A stretch of 64,000 nucleotides of DNA from Candidatus Onthocola gallistercoris (GTDB taxonomy: Bacteria; Bacillota; Clostridia; Lachnospirales; Lachnospiraceae): assembly GCA_018715345.1 (NCBI GenBank), contig DVLT01000004.1:1-64000 (forward strand), read 5' to 3'. The notes under the pieces are model-generated. The model was not told the DNA's origin and did no database searches. It was given only the letters and a program-made list of their open reading frames with translations. Below, piece after piece: positions 35,291-42,704 of this stretch (the stretch's first letter is position 1; each line of letters opens with the position of its first letter). Made by a program: the position numbers and the translations under genes.

Positions 35291-36172
35291 ATGAACTTTA
35301 CAACTGCACGCGAATTATTGGATTACTGTGATAAAGAAAAGAAAAAGATTTCGGAAGCCATGTTCATCCGAGAAACAACGGATCTGGAGCAAAGTCCCGA
35401 GGAAACCTCCAAAAAAATGCAGCGGGCCTATGAAATTATGAAGCAATCGATCGAACGGGCTTTGACTGAAGAAATATATGGAATGGGCGGGATGATCGGT
35501 GGTGAAAGCCGTCTGCTGAACACATTGCGTGAGGATGGGAAAAACCTATGCGGTCCCCTGGTCTCCAAAGCTATCGCTTACGCCATGGGGGTTTTGGAAG
35601 TCAATGCTTCCATGGGACTGATCGTTGCCGCTCCCACAGCCGGTTCTTCCGGTGTGCTTCCCGGCGTTTTGCGGGCTGTCCAGGAAGAAATGGATTTTAC
35701 AGATGAGCAGATCATCCAATCCATTTATACCGCCGCCGCAGTTGGCTATCTGATCACCCGGAATGCGACCACTGCAGGAGCAGAAGGCGGCTGTCAGGCG
35801 GAAGTGGGATCTGCCAGCGCCATGGCGGCAGCCGCGGTTGTGGAACTGATGGGGGGCACGCCTTCCCAGTGTCTGGATGCCGCCGTTTTTGCTCTTATCA
35901 ATATCCTTGGTCTCGTGTGCGATCCCGTAGGCGGTCTGGTGGAAATCCCCTGTCAGAATCGAAATGCCATGGGGGCTTCCAATGCTCTGATCAGCGCTGA
36001 GATTGCTTTAAGCGGCGTGAAAAGTGTCACCCCGCTGGATGAAGCGATCGCCATCATGTACAGCGTGGGCCGTTCCCTTCCTTCCGCCCTTCGTGAAACA
36101 GCCCGGGGCGGCATGGCCACCTCGCCCAGTGCCTGCGAAGCTTGTAAGATCAAATGGAAGCTTCCCCACTGA
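35291..36172 (+). CDS. sdaAA: L-serine dehydratase, iron-sulfur dependent, alpha subunit
   Basis: Alpha subunit that holds the oxygen-sensitive [4Fe-4S] cluster and catalytic site. Motifs include MGGMIGGESRLL, APTAGSSGVLPGVL, GAEGGCQAEVGSASAMAAAA and DPVGGLVEIPCQNRNAMGA, with the cluster cysteines in the last two and near the C-terminus. The 293-aa length is normal. AAGGAGGG precedes the ATG. The operon ends at a strong terminator. Confidence 0.96.
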   Translation: MNFTTARELLDYCDKEKKKISEAMFIRETTDLEQSPEETSKKMQRAYEIMKQSIERALTEEIYGMGGMIGGESRLLNTLREDGKNLCGPLVSKAIAYAMGVLEVNASMGLIVAAPTAGSSGVLPGVLRAVQEEMDFTDEQIIQSIYTAAAVGYLITRNATTAGAEGGCQAEVGSASAMAAAAVVELMGGTPSQCLDAAVFALINILGLVCDPVGGLVEIPCQNRNAMGASNALISAEIALSGVKSVTPLDEAIAIMYSVGRSLPSALRETARGGMATSPSACEACKIKWKLPH

Positions 36173-36195
36173 TCTTCATGATGCGGACAGATCTA

Positions 36196-36243
36196 AAAAC
36201 CCTGATATTTATACAGCCCACCGCTTATAAATATCAGGGTTTT
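36196..36243. terminator. Bidirectional terminator between sdaAA and trxB
   Basis: A perfect 17-bp inverted repeat (36196-36212 with 36227-36243) with A-rich 5' and T-rich 3' ends, serving the convergent sdaAA (plus) and trxB (minus) transcripts. Confidence 0.85.
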
Positions 36244-36261
36244 CTTATGGTTTATATATGA

Positions 36262-37179
36262 TTACCGTCCGGCTTTTTCATTGATATACTGGCAAGCCGC
36301 CAAAGCTGCCACCGCGCCGTCTGCTGCTGCCGTTGCCAACTGTCTGACTGTCTTTGTCCGGCAGTCGCCCGCAGCAAAAATCCCCTCGCAACTGGTCTTA
36401 CAATCTTCGCCTGCCCGGATATAACCGCCTTCGTCCAGAGAAACAAGGGATGCAAAACGCCTGTTATCCGGCATCTGGCCAATGGCAACAAACAGTCCGT
36501 CCACTGCCAGTTCGCTGGTCTGTCCGGTCTTTTTGTTCCGTATGCGGATACCTGTCAATCCGTTTTCTCCCAAAAGTTCTTCCACCACACTGTCCAGGAT
36601 AAAGGAAACATTTTCCTTGGCCTGCAGACTGCGGACCATCCAGTCCTCACCCCGGAATGTGTCCCTTCGGTGGATAACATACACCTTTTTACAATAACTG
36701 CTGAGAAATTCCGCATCCTCCAGCGCCGTATTGCCGCCGCCCACAACCGCTGTCACCCGATCCCTAAAAAAGGCGCCATCACAGGTGGCACAGTAGGACA
36801 GGCCTGCACCCACCATCCGTTCTTCCCGTTCCACGCCCAAGGGCCGGTTCTTAGCACCCGTAGCTAAAATAACAGCGCCGCATTCCACGGTTCCGCTTTC
36901 TGTTGTTACCTTAAAGGTTTCCCCGTCTTTTTCCACGGAAAGCACATCTGAAAAATCCACCTGCGCTCCCAGTGACTTTGCCTGTTCATACAGACCTGTG
37001 GCAAACTCAAAACCGGAAATCCGGGCGATCCCCGGATAATTCTCCACTTCAGCGGAACTGACGATCTGTCCGCCGTAAGTCATCGCTTCCAGGACAAGCA
37101 CACTTTTCCCGGCGCGGACGCCATATATGGCAGCAGATAATCCGGCGGTCCCTGCCCCCACGATCACAATATCGTACAT
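36262..37179 (-). CDS. trxB: Thioredoxin reductase
   Basis: A 305-aa low-molecular-weight FAD/NAD(P)H-dependent disulfide reductase. The FAD motif is VIVGAGTAGLSAAIYG at the N-terminus. The redox pair is CATC (C130 and C133). The second nucleotide motif is VVGGGNTALEDA, and the C-terminal FAD motif is GIFAAGDCRTK. No thioredoxin gene is nearby, so the partner must be elsewhere; a ferredoxin-dependent variant cannot be fully excluded. GGAAGGAGATAAAAG precedes the ATG. Confidence 0.93.
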   Translation of the reverse strand: MYDIVIVGAGTAGLSAAIYGVRAGKSVLVLEAMTYGGQIVSSAEVENYPGIARISGFEFATGLYEQAKSLGAQVDFSDVLSVEKDGETFKVTTESGTVECGAVILATGAKNRPLGVEREERMVGAGLSYCATCDGAFFRDRVTAVVGGGNTALEDAEFLSSYCKKVYVIHRRDTFRGEDWMVRSLQAKENVSFILDSVVEELLGENGLTGIRIRNKKTGQTSELAVDGLFVAIGQMPDNRRFASLVSLDEGGYIRAGEDCKTSCEGIFAAGDCRTKTVRQLATAAADGAVAALAACQYINEKAGR

Positions 37180-37195
37180 CTTTTATCTCCTTCCC

Positions 37196-37226
37196 GACCG
37201 GAAACCCTTCGTCCCGATTTCCGGTC
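37196..37226 (-). other. Inverted repeat between the small cysteine-rich gene and trxB
   Basis: A perfect 9-bp stem (37196-37204 with 37218-37226) ending four bases before the trxB ribosome-binding site. It could act as a weak terminator or as a leader hairpin for trxB. Confidence 0.4.
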
Positions 37227-37236
37227 CCTTACAGGA

Positions 37237-37419
37237 TCACATCTGCTTCCGTACGATACGATATTCATCTCCGTACTGGAAATAAGGACAGTCATGAAAA
37301 GAACCGGTTATAAAACGGGCCATCTCATCTTCATCCAGATCCATATCGCAGGTATAGCATCCGTAATCCTCATCATATATATAATTCCCACAAAATTCAC
37401 AGTTTATTTTCCCGTTCAT
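37237..37419 (-). CDS. Small cysteine-rich protein (DUF6472-like)
   Basis: A 60-aa protein with four to five cysteines in an order typical of a small metal-binding fold: CEFC at residues 7-10, a Cys in YGCYTCDMD, and DCPYFQ near the end. It resembles a short Clostridia-specific family I remember as DUF6472, with the shared ending DEYRIVRKQM; function unknown. The start at 37419 is preferred, since the ribosome site AAAGGA lies between the upstream ATG and this one. It lies 57 bases before trxB and may be co-transcribed. Confidence 0.75.
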   Translation of the reverse strand: MNGKINCEFCGNYIYDEDYGCYTCDMDLDEDEMARFITGSFHDCPYFQYGDEYRIVRKQM

Positions 37420-37475
37420 TCTGCTGCGTCCTTTCATCCTATTGTATCATCAGCCCTGGGATCCGTCCATGCCTT

Positions 37476-38879
37476 TTATGAGGCAATCTGGAGGATCTGG
37501 ATCAGCATCAGCCAGGCCAGTCCGTAATAAGTGATAACCGCCACAAGATCATTCACTGTTGTGATCAGCGGTCCTGAAGCAACTGCCGGATCCACGTGGA
37601 TCTTATTGAAAAACAGCGGGATTGCTGTGCCCACAAAACTAGAGATGGCCATGGCGACCACCAGCGCCACCCCTACACAGCCGGAAACTGCAAGCGCATA
37701 TGTCACACCTCTGTCTTTGAAAAATACGATATAGGCTCCAATGGCCACTACCGCTATAATCCCCAACAAAATGCCATTGGCAAATCCAACTCGCACTTCC
37801 TTACTGATCAGTTTCAGACGCATCTTCAAGTTCATTTTTTCATCCATCAGCACACGGATGGTAACAGCCAAAGACTGGGTCCCCACATTGCCGGCCATAT
37901 CCAGTATAAGAGACTGGAAGCTTACCAGCAATGCAACCTGAGCCACCACATCTTCAAACATTCCCACAACAGTGGATACACCCATGCCCAGCACCAGGAG
38001 AACGATCAGCCAAGGCATCCTTTTTTTCATGCTCTGCACCAGCGTCTCCTTCATATCCTCATTGTCGCTTTCTTGGATACCTGCCAGTTTGTTGTAGACT
38101 TCTTTTGTATTCTCGTCCATAAATTCCACAACATCCTGTACAGTTATGGCCCCGATCAAATATCCCTTTTTATCCAGGACCGGAATGGAATCTTCTTCAT
38201 ATTCCTTCAGCCATTGGATAGATTCGGCCACGTTGTCATTATCGTGTACAAACGGATATGATGTACTGATGATGCTCTGGAGCGGCGTCTCTGCCCGGGC
38301 AAGGATCAGATCCTTCAGATCGATGGCGCCCTCGAAAAAGCCATTGGCATCCACCACATACAAAGTGGCAATATTGTCATTATCCTTTGTCTGACGGATC
38401 AGAGCTTTCATGGCTTCCTTGACTGTGTAATCTTTTTCGATCTCCACATAATTGGTGGTCATGTAACTGCCGATCTCATCTTCATCATAGGAATCCAGCA
38501 GCCGGATCTCGCTTTTCGTCTCTTCACTCAGATAACCGCCCAGTTCCTTCCGCCGTTCGGTATCCACTTCTTTTAGTATCTCTGCTGCTTCATCGGAGTC
38601 CATCTCTTCAATGATCATGGCCGCGTATTCCGGCTTTAATTCCATCAAAAGCTGTTCCGGCTCTTCCAAGTACGGGAAGATTTCAGACACCCAGTCCGTT
38701 CCCAGCTTCCGGTAAAGTTTCAGCCGTTCTTCCATGGTCAGGCTGGGCAATGCCTGAGCAATATCATAATCATGATAGTCGTCCAACCGCTGCAGAAAAT
38801 CTTTTTTGTCCAGATTTTCATGGATCAGTTTTGCGATCTCTTCTGCAACCTGTGTGTTGATAAATTCTTGTCTCTTCAT
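37476..38879 (-). CDS. mgtE: Magnesium transporter MgtE
   Basis: MgtE is a dimeric Mg2+ channel gated by internal Mg2+. The 467-aa protein has the usual order: an N-terminal alpha-superhelical domain (about 1-130), two CBS domains (about 135-265), a plug helix, then five membrane helices. The pore region shows GNVGTQSLAVTIR and the C-terminal membrane segment has the conserved DP before ASGPLITTVND, as in the Thermus protein. A 472-base upstream region has an M-box riboswitch, so the gene should be switched on when Mg2+ is low. Confidence 0.95.
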   Translation of the reverse strand: MKRQEFINTQVAEEIAKLIHENLDKKDFLQRLDDYHDYDIAQALPSLTMEERLKLYRKLGTDWVSEIFPYLEEPEQLLMELKPEYAAMIIEEMDSDEAAEILKEVDTERRKELGGYLSEETKSEIRLLDSYDEDEIGSYMTTNYVEIEKDYTVKEAMKALIRQTKDNDNIATLYVVDANGFFEGAIDLKDLILARAETPLQSIISTSYPFVHDNDNVAESIQWLKEYEEDSIPVLDKKGYLIGAITVQDVVEFMDENTKEVYNKLAGIQESDNEDMKETLVQSMKKRMPWLIVLLVLGMGVSTVVGMFEDVVAQVALLVSFQSLILDMAGNVGTQSLAVTIRVLMDEKMNLKMRLKLISKEVRVGFANGILLGIIAVVAIGAYIVFFKDRGVTYALAVSGCVGVALVVAMAISSFVGTAIPLFFNKIHVDPAVASGPLITTVNDLVAVITYYGLAWLMLIQILQIAS

Positions 38880-38945
38880 CTGTATCCTCTCCCATCGTTG
38901 TCGAACAGGACAGTCAACCAGATGGACCTTGCGATCTTCGAGCGT

Positions 38946-39044
38946 TTAATCTTGCCAACTCCCGGGAGGCCACAAGGCATCTGGATCGCTGTCTCTGTAT
39001 GTTTCATGTTTTGCTTTCCTGTGACTTCGCCCGTCACTTGCCAT
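38946..39044 (-). CDS. Candidate 32-codon leader peptide before mgtE
   Basis: An ATG at 39044 is preceded by GGGAGGTGGAAGTCA, a very strong ribosome site, and opens a 32-codon frame ending at TAA 38946-38948, 67 bases before mgtE. The peptide is hydrophilic and ends with an acidic/proline stretch (DSDPDALWPPGSW). Acid-proline leader peptides such as MgtL respond to low Mg2+ in enterobacteria, so a second layer of Mg2+ sensing after the M-box is plausible. It is too short for codon-bias support and could be fortuitous. Confidence 0.45.
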   Translation of the reverse strand: MASDGRSHRKAKHETYRDSDPDALWPPGSWQD

Positions 39045-39079
39045 TGACTTCCACCTCCCTTGACGCAAATCGTCCATAC

Positions 39080-39118
39080 GAAAAAAATCCATATCACAGC
39101 CCAAACTATGATATGGAT
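39080..39118 (-). terminator. Terminator at the end of the M-box riboswitch
   Basis: A perfect 10-bp stem (39087-39096 with 39109-39118) followed on the minus strand by seven T residues (39080-39086). It directly follows the riboswitch aptamer, the expected expression platform that stops transcription when Mg2+ is high. Confidence 0.8.
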
Positions 39119-39121
39119 CAA

Positions 39122-39290
39122 TCATTCGTATCATTCGTTCAAGCTTTAGCTTCACAGGGCCTGAAATTACATTATTCTACGCCTTATCAGCGACGAAGAC
39201 TGTTGACCTGATTAGAAGTGTCTCCACTTTTAACCGGCAGCAACCCGTATCCCTGTGGTAGCCTCACCTACCGATCATATTTACTTTACA
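39122..39290 (-). ncRNA. M-box (ykoK) magnesium riboswitch
   Basis: The minus strand carries the conserved M-box core: GGTAGGTGAGGCTACC, then GGGTTGCTGCC, AGGTCAACAG and the 3' GCTAAAGCTTGAACG segment, in the right order and spacing compared with the Bacillus mgtE element. Ends are estimated. The aptamer binds several Mg2+ ions; high Mg2+ should favour the following terminator and lower mgtE expression. Confidence 0.92.
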
Positions 39291-39351
39291 TACTACTTCT
39301 ATCACAAATTATATGCAGAGTCAAGTCTTTTGATGACGACTTACCCAAATT

Positions 39352-40257
39352 TTACATTTTTCCAGGCGTATAACGCTTCAGCCATCCCACGCCGATGGGC
39401 GATGGTCCGGTGTGCACACCTATGGTAACCCCCACCCGGCTCACTTCCCATGCGGATCTGGGATATCCCAACGCTTCCATCATGGAAAACGCCTTTTCTT
39501 TAAATGGATCAAATTCCTGTTCATCCCATCCATAAGCAATTCCCATATGATACCGGCTCATATCCAAATGTTTCTCTTTTACATAATTGACCATCCGTTC
39601 CAATACCTGCTCCAGGGAATGCTTTCTCCCACGGCACAACCCTGCGGAATAAAGATCCCGTTCCTTATACCGGATCAAAGGCTTGATCTTCAGAACGGTC
39701 CCGATGGAACTGGCAGCATGGCCGATCCGACCGCCGTGGCGCAGGTAAGCCAGATCATTGGTGGTAAAAAATATCTGTCCGGTTGCTCTGAGCGGTTCCA
39801 AAAGAGAAATGGTCTTGTCCAGATCGTAATCCAAATCCCGCATCTTCACCGCTTCCTCCACAAGAAGTCCCTGGAGTACCGTTGCCAGCTGGGAATCCAT
39901 GACCTCGATACGTGTATCCGGATATCGTTCCAGAAGTTCCTCCCGTACACTGTAGGCTGTCTGATAAGAACCGCTGAAAATGGCATTCAGGCAGATACAC
40001 AAAACCGGCTGACCAGCAGCCGCGTATTTTTCCATCACATCTCTGTAGTCATTATAAGAAGGCATGGATGTCTTTGGAAAAATGTCCGGATGTTCCACCA
40101 TATGCCGATAAAACTCCTGTATCTTTATATCTTTTCCTTCCCTGAAATACTGGGAACCGTCAAAAGACACATAAAAAGGAACAACTTCGATTCCCATCTT
40201 TTGGACAGTCTCTTCCGGCAAATCCAACGAGCTGTCGCTGACAATCTGAAACTTCAT
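39352..40257 (-). CDS. DegV-family fatty-acid-binding protein
   Basis: DegV/FakB proteins bind a single fatty acid in the cytoplasm and present it to the kinase FakA, feeding exogenous fatty acids into phospholipids. The 301-aa protein has the typical start FQIVSDSSLDLPEE, the TSMPSYNDYRDVM segment with the carboxylate-binding Thr/Ser, and LRHGGRIGHAASSIGTVLKIKPL. The C-terminal IGVHTGPSPIGVGWL is also standard. No FakA gene is in the window. AGGGG precedes the ATG and a promoter is visible upstream. Confidence 0.9.
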   Translation of the reverse strand: MKFQIVSDSSLDLPEETVQKMGIEVVPFYVSFDGSQYFREGKDIKIQEFYRHMVEHPDIFPKTSMPSYNDYRDVMEKYAAAGQPVLCICLNAIFSGSYQTAYSVREELLERYPDTRIEVMDSQLATVLQGLLVEEAVKMRDLDYDLDKTISLLEPLRATGQIFFTTNDLAYLRHGGRIGHAASSIGTVLKIKPLIRYKERDLYSAGLCRGRKHSLEQVLERMVNYVKEKHLDMSRYHMGIAYGWDEQEFDPFKEKAFSMMEALGYPRSAWEVSRVGVTIGVHTGPSPIGVGWLKRYTPGKM

Positions 40258-40305
40258 AAAACCCCTGCTTTCATGGATATGATCCTTATATATCTAATAG
40301 AACAT

Positions 40306-40333
40306 ATTATATCAATTATTCCCATTTTTTCAT
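40306..40333 (-). promoter_or_regulatory. Promoter of the DegV gene
   Basis: A consensus TATAAT on the minus strand (40306-40311) lies about 50 bases before the start. The best -35 (ATGAAA at 40328-40333, 16-base spacer) is weak. Confidence 0.45.
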
Positions 40334-40377
40334 ATAGACAAACCGGCGGGTATGTCATAATGAAAAATCTTCCAAGT

Positions 40378-40408
40378 AAAAAGGGAGCCGCTGTAAAACA
40401 GCGGCCCC
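40378..40408 (-). terminator. Terminator of the 697-aa surface-protein gene
   Basis: Arms 40383-40393 and 40399-40408 form a GC-rich stem of about 10 bp, followed by TTTTT on the minus strand, 20 bases after the stop at 40428. Confidence 0.8.
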
Positions 40409-40427
40409 TCTGTACATTATCCGTCAA

Positions 40428-42521
40428 TTATTTTGTTCTTCTTCTTGCATACCATATAATGCCTGCCGCGGCGATCACAACGACTGCCGCGATGCCTATC
40501 CACAATACGTAAGAAGGTCCATTGGCTTCATCCAGATTCTGATTTGCCAGCGGTACACTCTCGTCTTCCAGCTGGGCGGTTTCGCCTGTGCTTTCAGCGG
40601 CTGCGTTGGTTTCATCTGCCACGCTGTCGGCATCTGTTCCATCATCCAGATTCTGGTCTGCCAGTGGAACACCTTCATCGGTCAAGGTTGTCACATCGCC
40701 TGTTTCTTCATTGGCAAGTACCGTCGTCGTACCCTCTGTTGTTCCGGCGGCTGCCGTGCCCTCTTCTGCTTCTGTCACATCCACAACTTCATCCACATAT
40801 ACCGGTTCAACTGTTGTCACGATCTCTTCCTGAGTTACTACGGTATCCGCATTCTGGATGTCATTCGCATCTCTATAGTAGATCGTATAGGTTCTCTGGG
40901 GTGAATAAAACTCATGGCTGATATTATCCTGCCCCTGGAGTTTCACATATTCCACATCATCCACACTGTAGGTCTCCGGAGCGTCGATAACGCTTGCTCC
41001 CGATACGGTAGCAGTCTGAGTAGTTTCATAGATCACTTCATCTGTCGTTACGCTGCGGTAGCGGATCGTCAAGTCGTAATCCTGCAATGCCGGGCTGCCT
41101 TCCTCATTGTAATATACATAGAGGATACGGCTGGCGTCTGAATAAGCATGCTCATAGCGATTACTCATACCCGGATCCAGAACATAATCCACATCATCCA
41201 CAGTGATCTGTGTTTCCGGCTCAAAAGTTACGCTTGTTCCCGGTTCCACGGTCTGATCGATCGTCTGAAGTATGTTTCCTGTCGCTGTGTCGATCAGACG
41301 GATGGACCATGTATAAGCGGTTTCTTCATCGATCAATGTATAGGAAACCTGATAAATAGATGTCTGATAATCCGATGCAGCATGGTCGATAACGGTCTCT
41401 TCGCCGTCTGCTAATCTGTAATATGAAACAGCGCCATTATCGGTGATCTGTAACTCTGCCGGTACTGCAAACTGCAAAGTGGCATCCGTACTGATATCAT
41501 CGGCTGTCACTGTCAGGAAATCTTCCCCGAGAACGCTTCCTGTATTACTGTCCACATATTGGATCCGTACGGAATAGGGATCGGTGTTCACTTCATCGTC
41601 TGCCCGGTAAACAACCGTATAATTTAATGTGGGGCTGTCATAATTCACTGTGATCTGATTCACAAGATCCAGTTTTGTATACGTCCTGTTATTCACTTCC
41701 AGCGTATCCGGAAGGGAGAAAACCACATCTCCATCATAAAATCCGACAATACCTGTCATCGTATCCAAAACATTGCCTTTTTCATCTACTAAAGTAACCG
41801 TAGCCGTTCTGGCATCCGGATCGTATTCTTCATAGGTAAAAACATATCGGGATACACCATATTCAATACGATACGTGTCGGAACCGTGCAGCTGATAGAT
41901 CTTGCCTTCCACCTCAAGTTGGGTAGGAGCTGTGTATGTGGCCGTTTCACCGGAGATGATCGTTCCATTAGCCTCCTCTGTCTCTGTGCCATTGATCGAA
42001 TAAAATACAGAATAGTAATGGGCCTGTACAGATGTGGCGCTGGAAAGGATCATCCCGCCCTGGCCAATAACATATACATTATAATAGTTATTTGTATCCA
42101 AAATACTCAATGTGGTTCCGTCAAATTCGTACTGGACATCGTTCTGTATAGTGGATCCGATGTAAAAGTTAAAGCTCACATCACCATTGCTGGTCACTGT
42201 AAACTGTTGAGCATCCACCCTGTCGGATGTGATGCTGTAAATAGATGCGCTGGTTGCCATATTGCTGTTTCCAGCGGAAGAAGGATCCGAATATGTTTTT
42301 GACTCATACAGGGTCCCATCCTCATAAGTATTGGTGATCGGCGCATAGGATTCGGAGCCGCTCTGACTTCCGTCTTCAATAATATAGCCTTCATCGTCCA
42401 TATAGTACCCGCCGCCGGGATATGTTGAATCTTCCACCCATGTTGCTGCGCTGACCGGCAGGATCTGGGTCATCATGATCGCCGCGGCTGCAAAGACTGT
42501 GAATAATCTCTTCCTCAACAT
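40428..42521 (-). CDS. Membrane-anchored surface protein with MucBP-like repeats
   Basis: A 697-aa secreted protein. Residues 1-26 are a signal peptide ending near PVSAA. The body has at least four beta-rich repeats of about 75 residues that resemble MucBP domains, each opening with a strand like VTLVDEKGNVLD or IRLIDTATGNIL and ending in a xxDDVDYVL strand. Near the C-terminus is an acidic, Ala/Thr-rich linker with a duplicated VPLAxQNLD segment. The end is a membrane helix plus ARRRTK. There is no LPxTG or TGD motif, so it may stay in the membrane rather than be linked by sortase. Its promoter shares a direct-repeat motif with the giant gene upstream. Confidence 0.78.
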   Translation of the reverse strand: MLRKRLFTVFAAAAIMMTQILPVSAATWVEDSTYPGGGYYMDDEGYIIEDGSQSGSESYAPITNTYEDGTLYESKTYSDPSSAGNSNMATSASIYSITSDRVDAQQFTVTSNGDVSFNFYIGSTIQNDVQYEFDGTTLSILDTNNYYNVYVIGQGGMILSSATSVQAHYYSVFYSINGTETEEANGTIISGETATYTAPTQLEVEGKIYQLHGSDTYRIEYGVSRYVFTYEEYDPDARTATVTLVDEKGNVLDTMTGIVGFYDGDVVFSLPDTLEVNNRTYTKLDLVNQITVNYDSPTLNYTVVYRADDEVNTDPYSVRIQYVDSNTGSVLGEDFLTVTADDISTDATLQFAVPAELQITDNGAVSYYRLADGEETVIDHAASDYQTSIYQVSYTLIDEETAYTWSIRLIDTATGNILQTIDQTVEPGTSVTFEPETQITVDDVDYVLDPGMSNRYEHAYSDASRILYVYYNEEGSPALQDYDLTIRYRSVTTDEVIYETTQTATVSGASVIDAPETYSVDDVEYVKLQGQDNISHEFYSPQRTYTIYYRDANDIQNADTVVTQEEIVTTVEPVYVDEVVDVTEAEEGTAAAGTTEGTTTVLANEETGDVTTLTDEGVPLADQNLDDGTDADSVADETNAAAESTGETAQLEDESVPLANQNLDEANGPSYVLWIGIAAVVVIAAAGIIWYARRRTK

Positions 42522-42581
42522 CTGTCGTTTCCTCCCTTTTCATTCTTTATATAAAATATACGCTTTTTGTTTTACATCCAT

Positions 42582-42614
42582 ATCATACAATACAGGAATC
42601 ACACGATAGTCACA
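42582..42614 (-). promoter_or_regulatory. Promoter and SARP-type direct repeat of the 697-aa protein gene
   Basis: On the minus strand TGTGA (42610-42614), six bases, TGTGA (42599-42603), eleven bases, then TATGAT (42582-42587). The two TGTGA units are 11 bp apart, one helical turn, and replace a normal -35. The same arrangement with identical spacings occurs before the 4203-aa gene. An activator that binds tandem repeats is implied. Confidence 0.65.
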
Positions 42615-42666
42615 AAACGTATGCTTTTTTTCATTTCCATCTGATTTTATCCAGCTTACATTTTGT

Positions 42667-42696
42667 AAAACGAGGGGAGTCGCTAAGGCTCCCCTC
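42667..42696 (-). terminator. Terminator of the giant surface-protein gene
   Basis: A perfect 8-bp GC-rich stem (42672-42679 with 42689-42696) followed by TTTT on the minus strand, just after the stop at 42705. Confidence 0.8.
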
Positions 42697-42704
42697 TGAT
42701 CATC

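Noticed and set aside
39412-40512. A 366-codon plus-strand frame opposite the DegV gene
   Set aside because: It runs through the DegV gene, its promoter and a terminator on the opposite strand, with no recognisable features.
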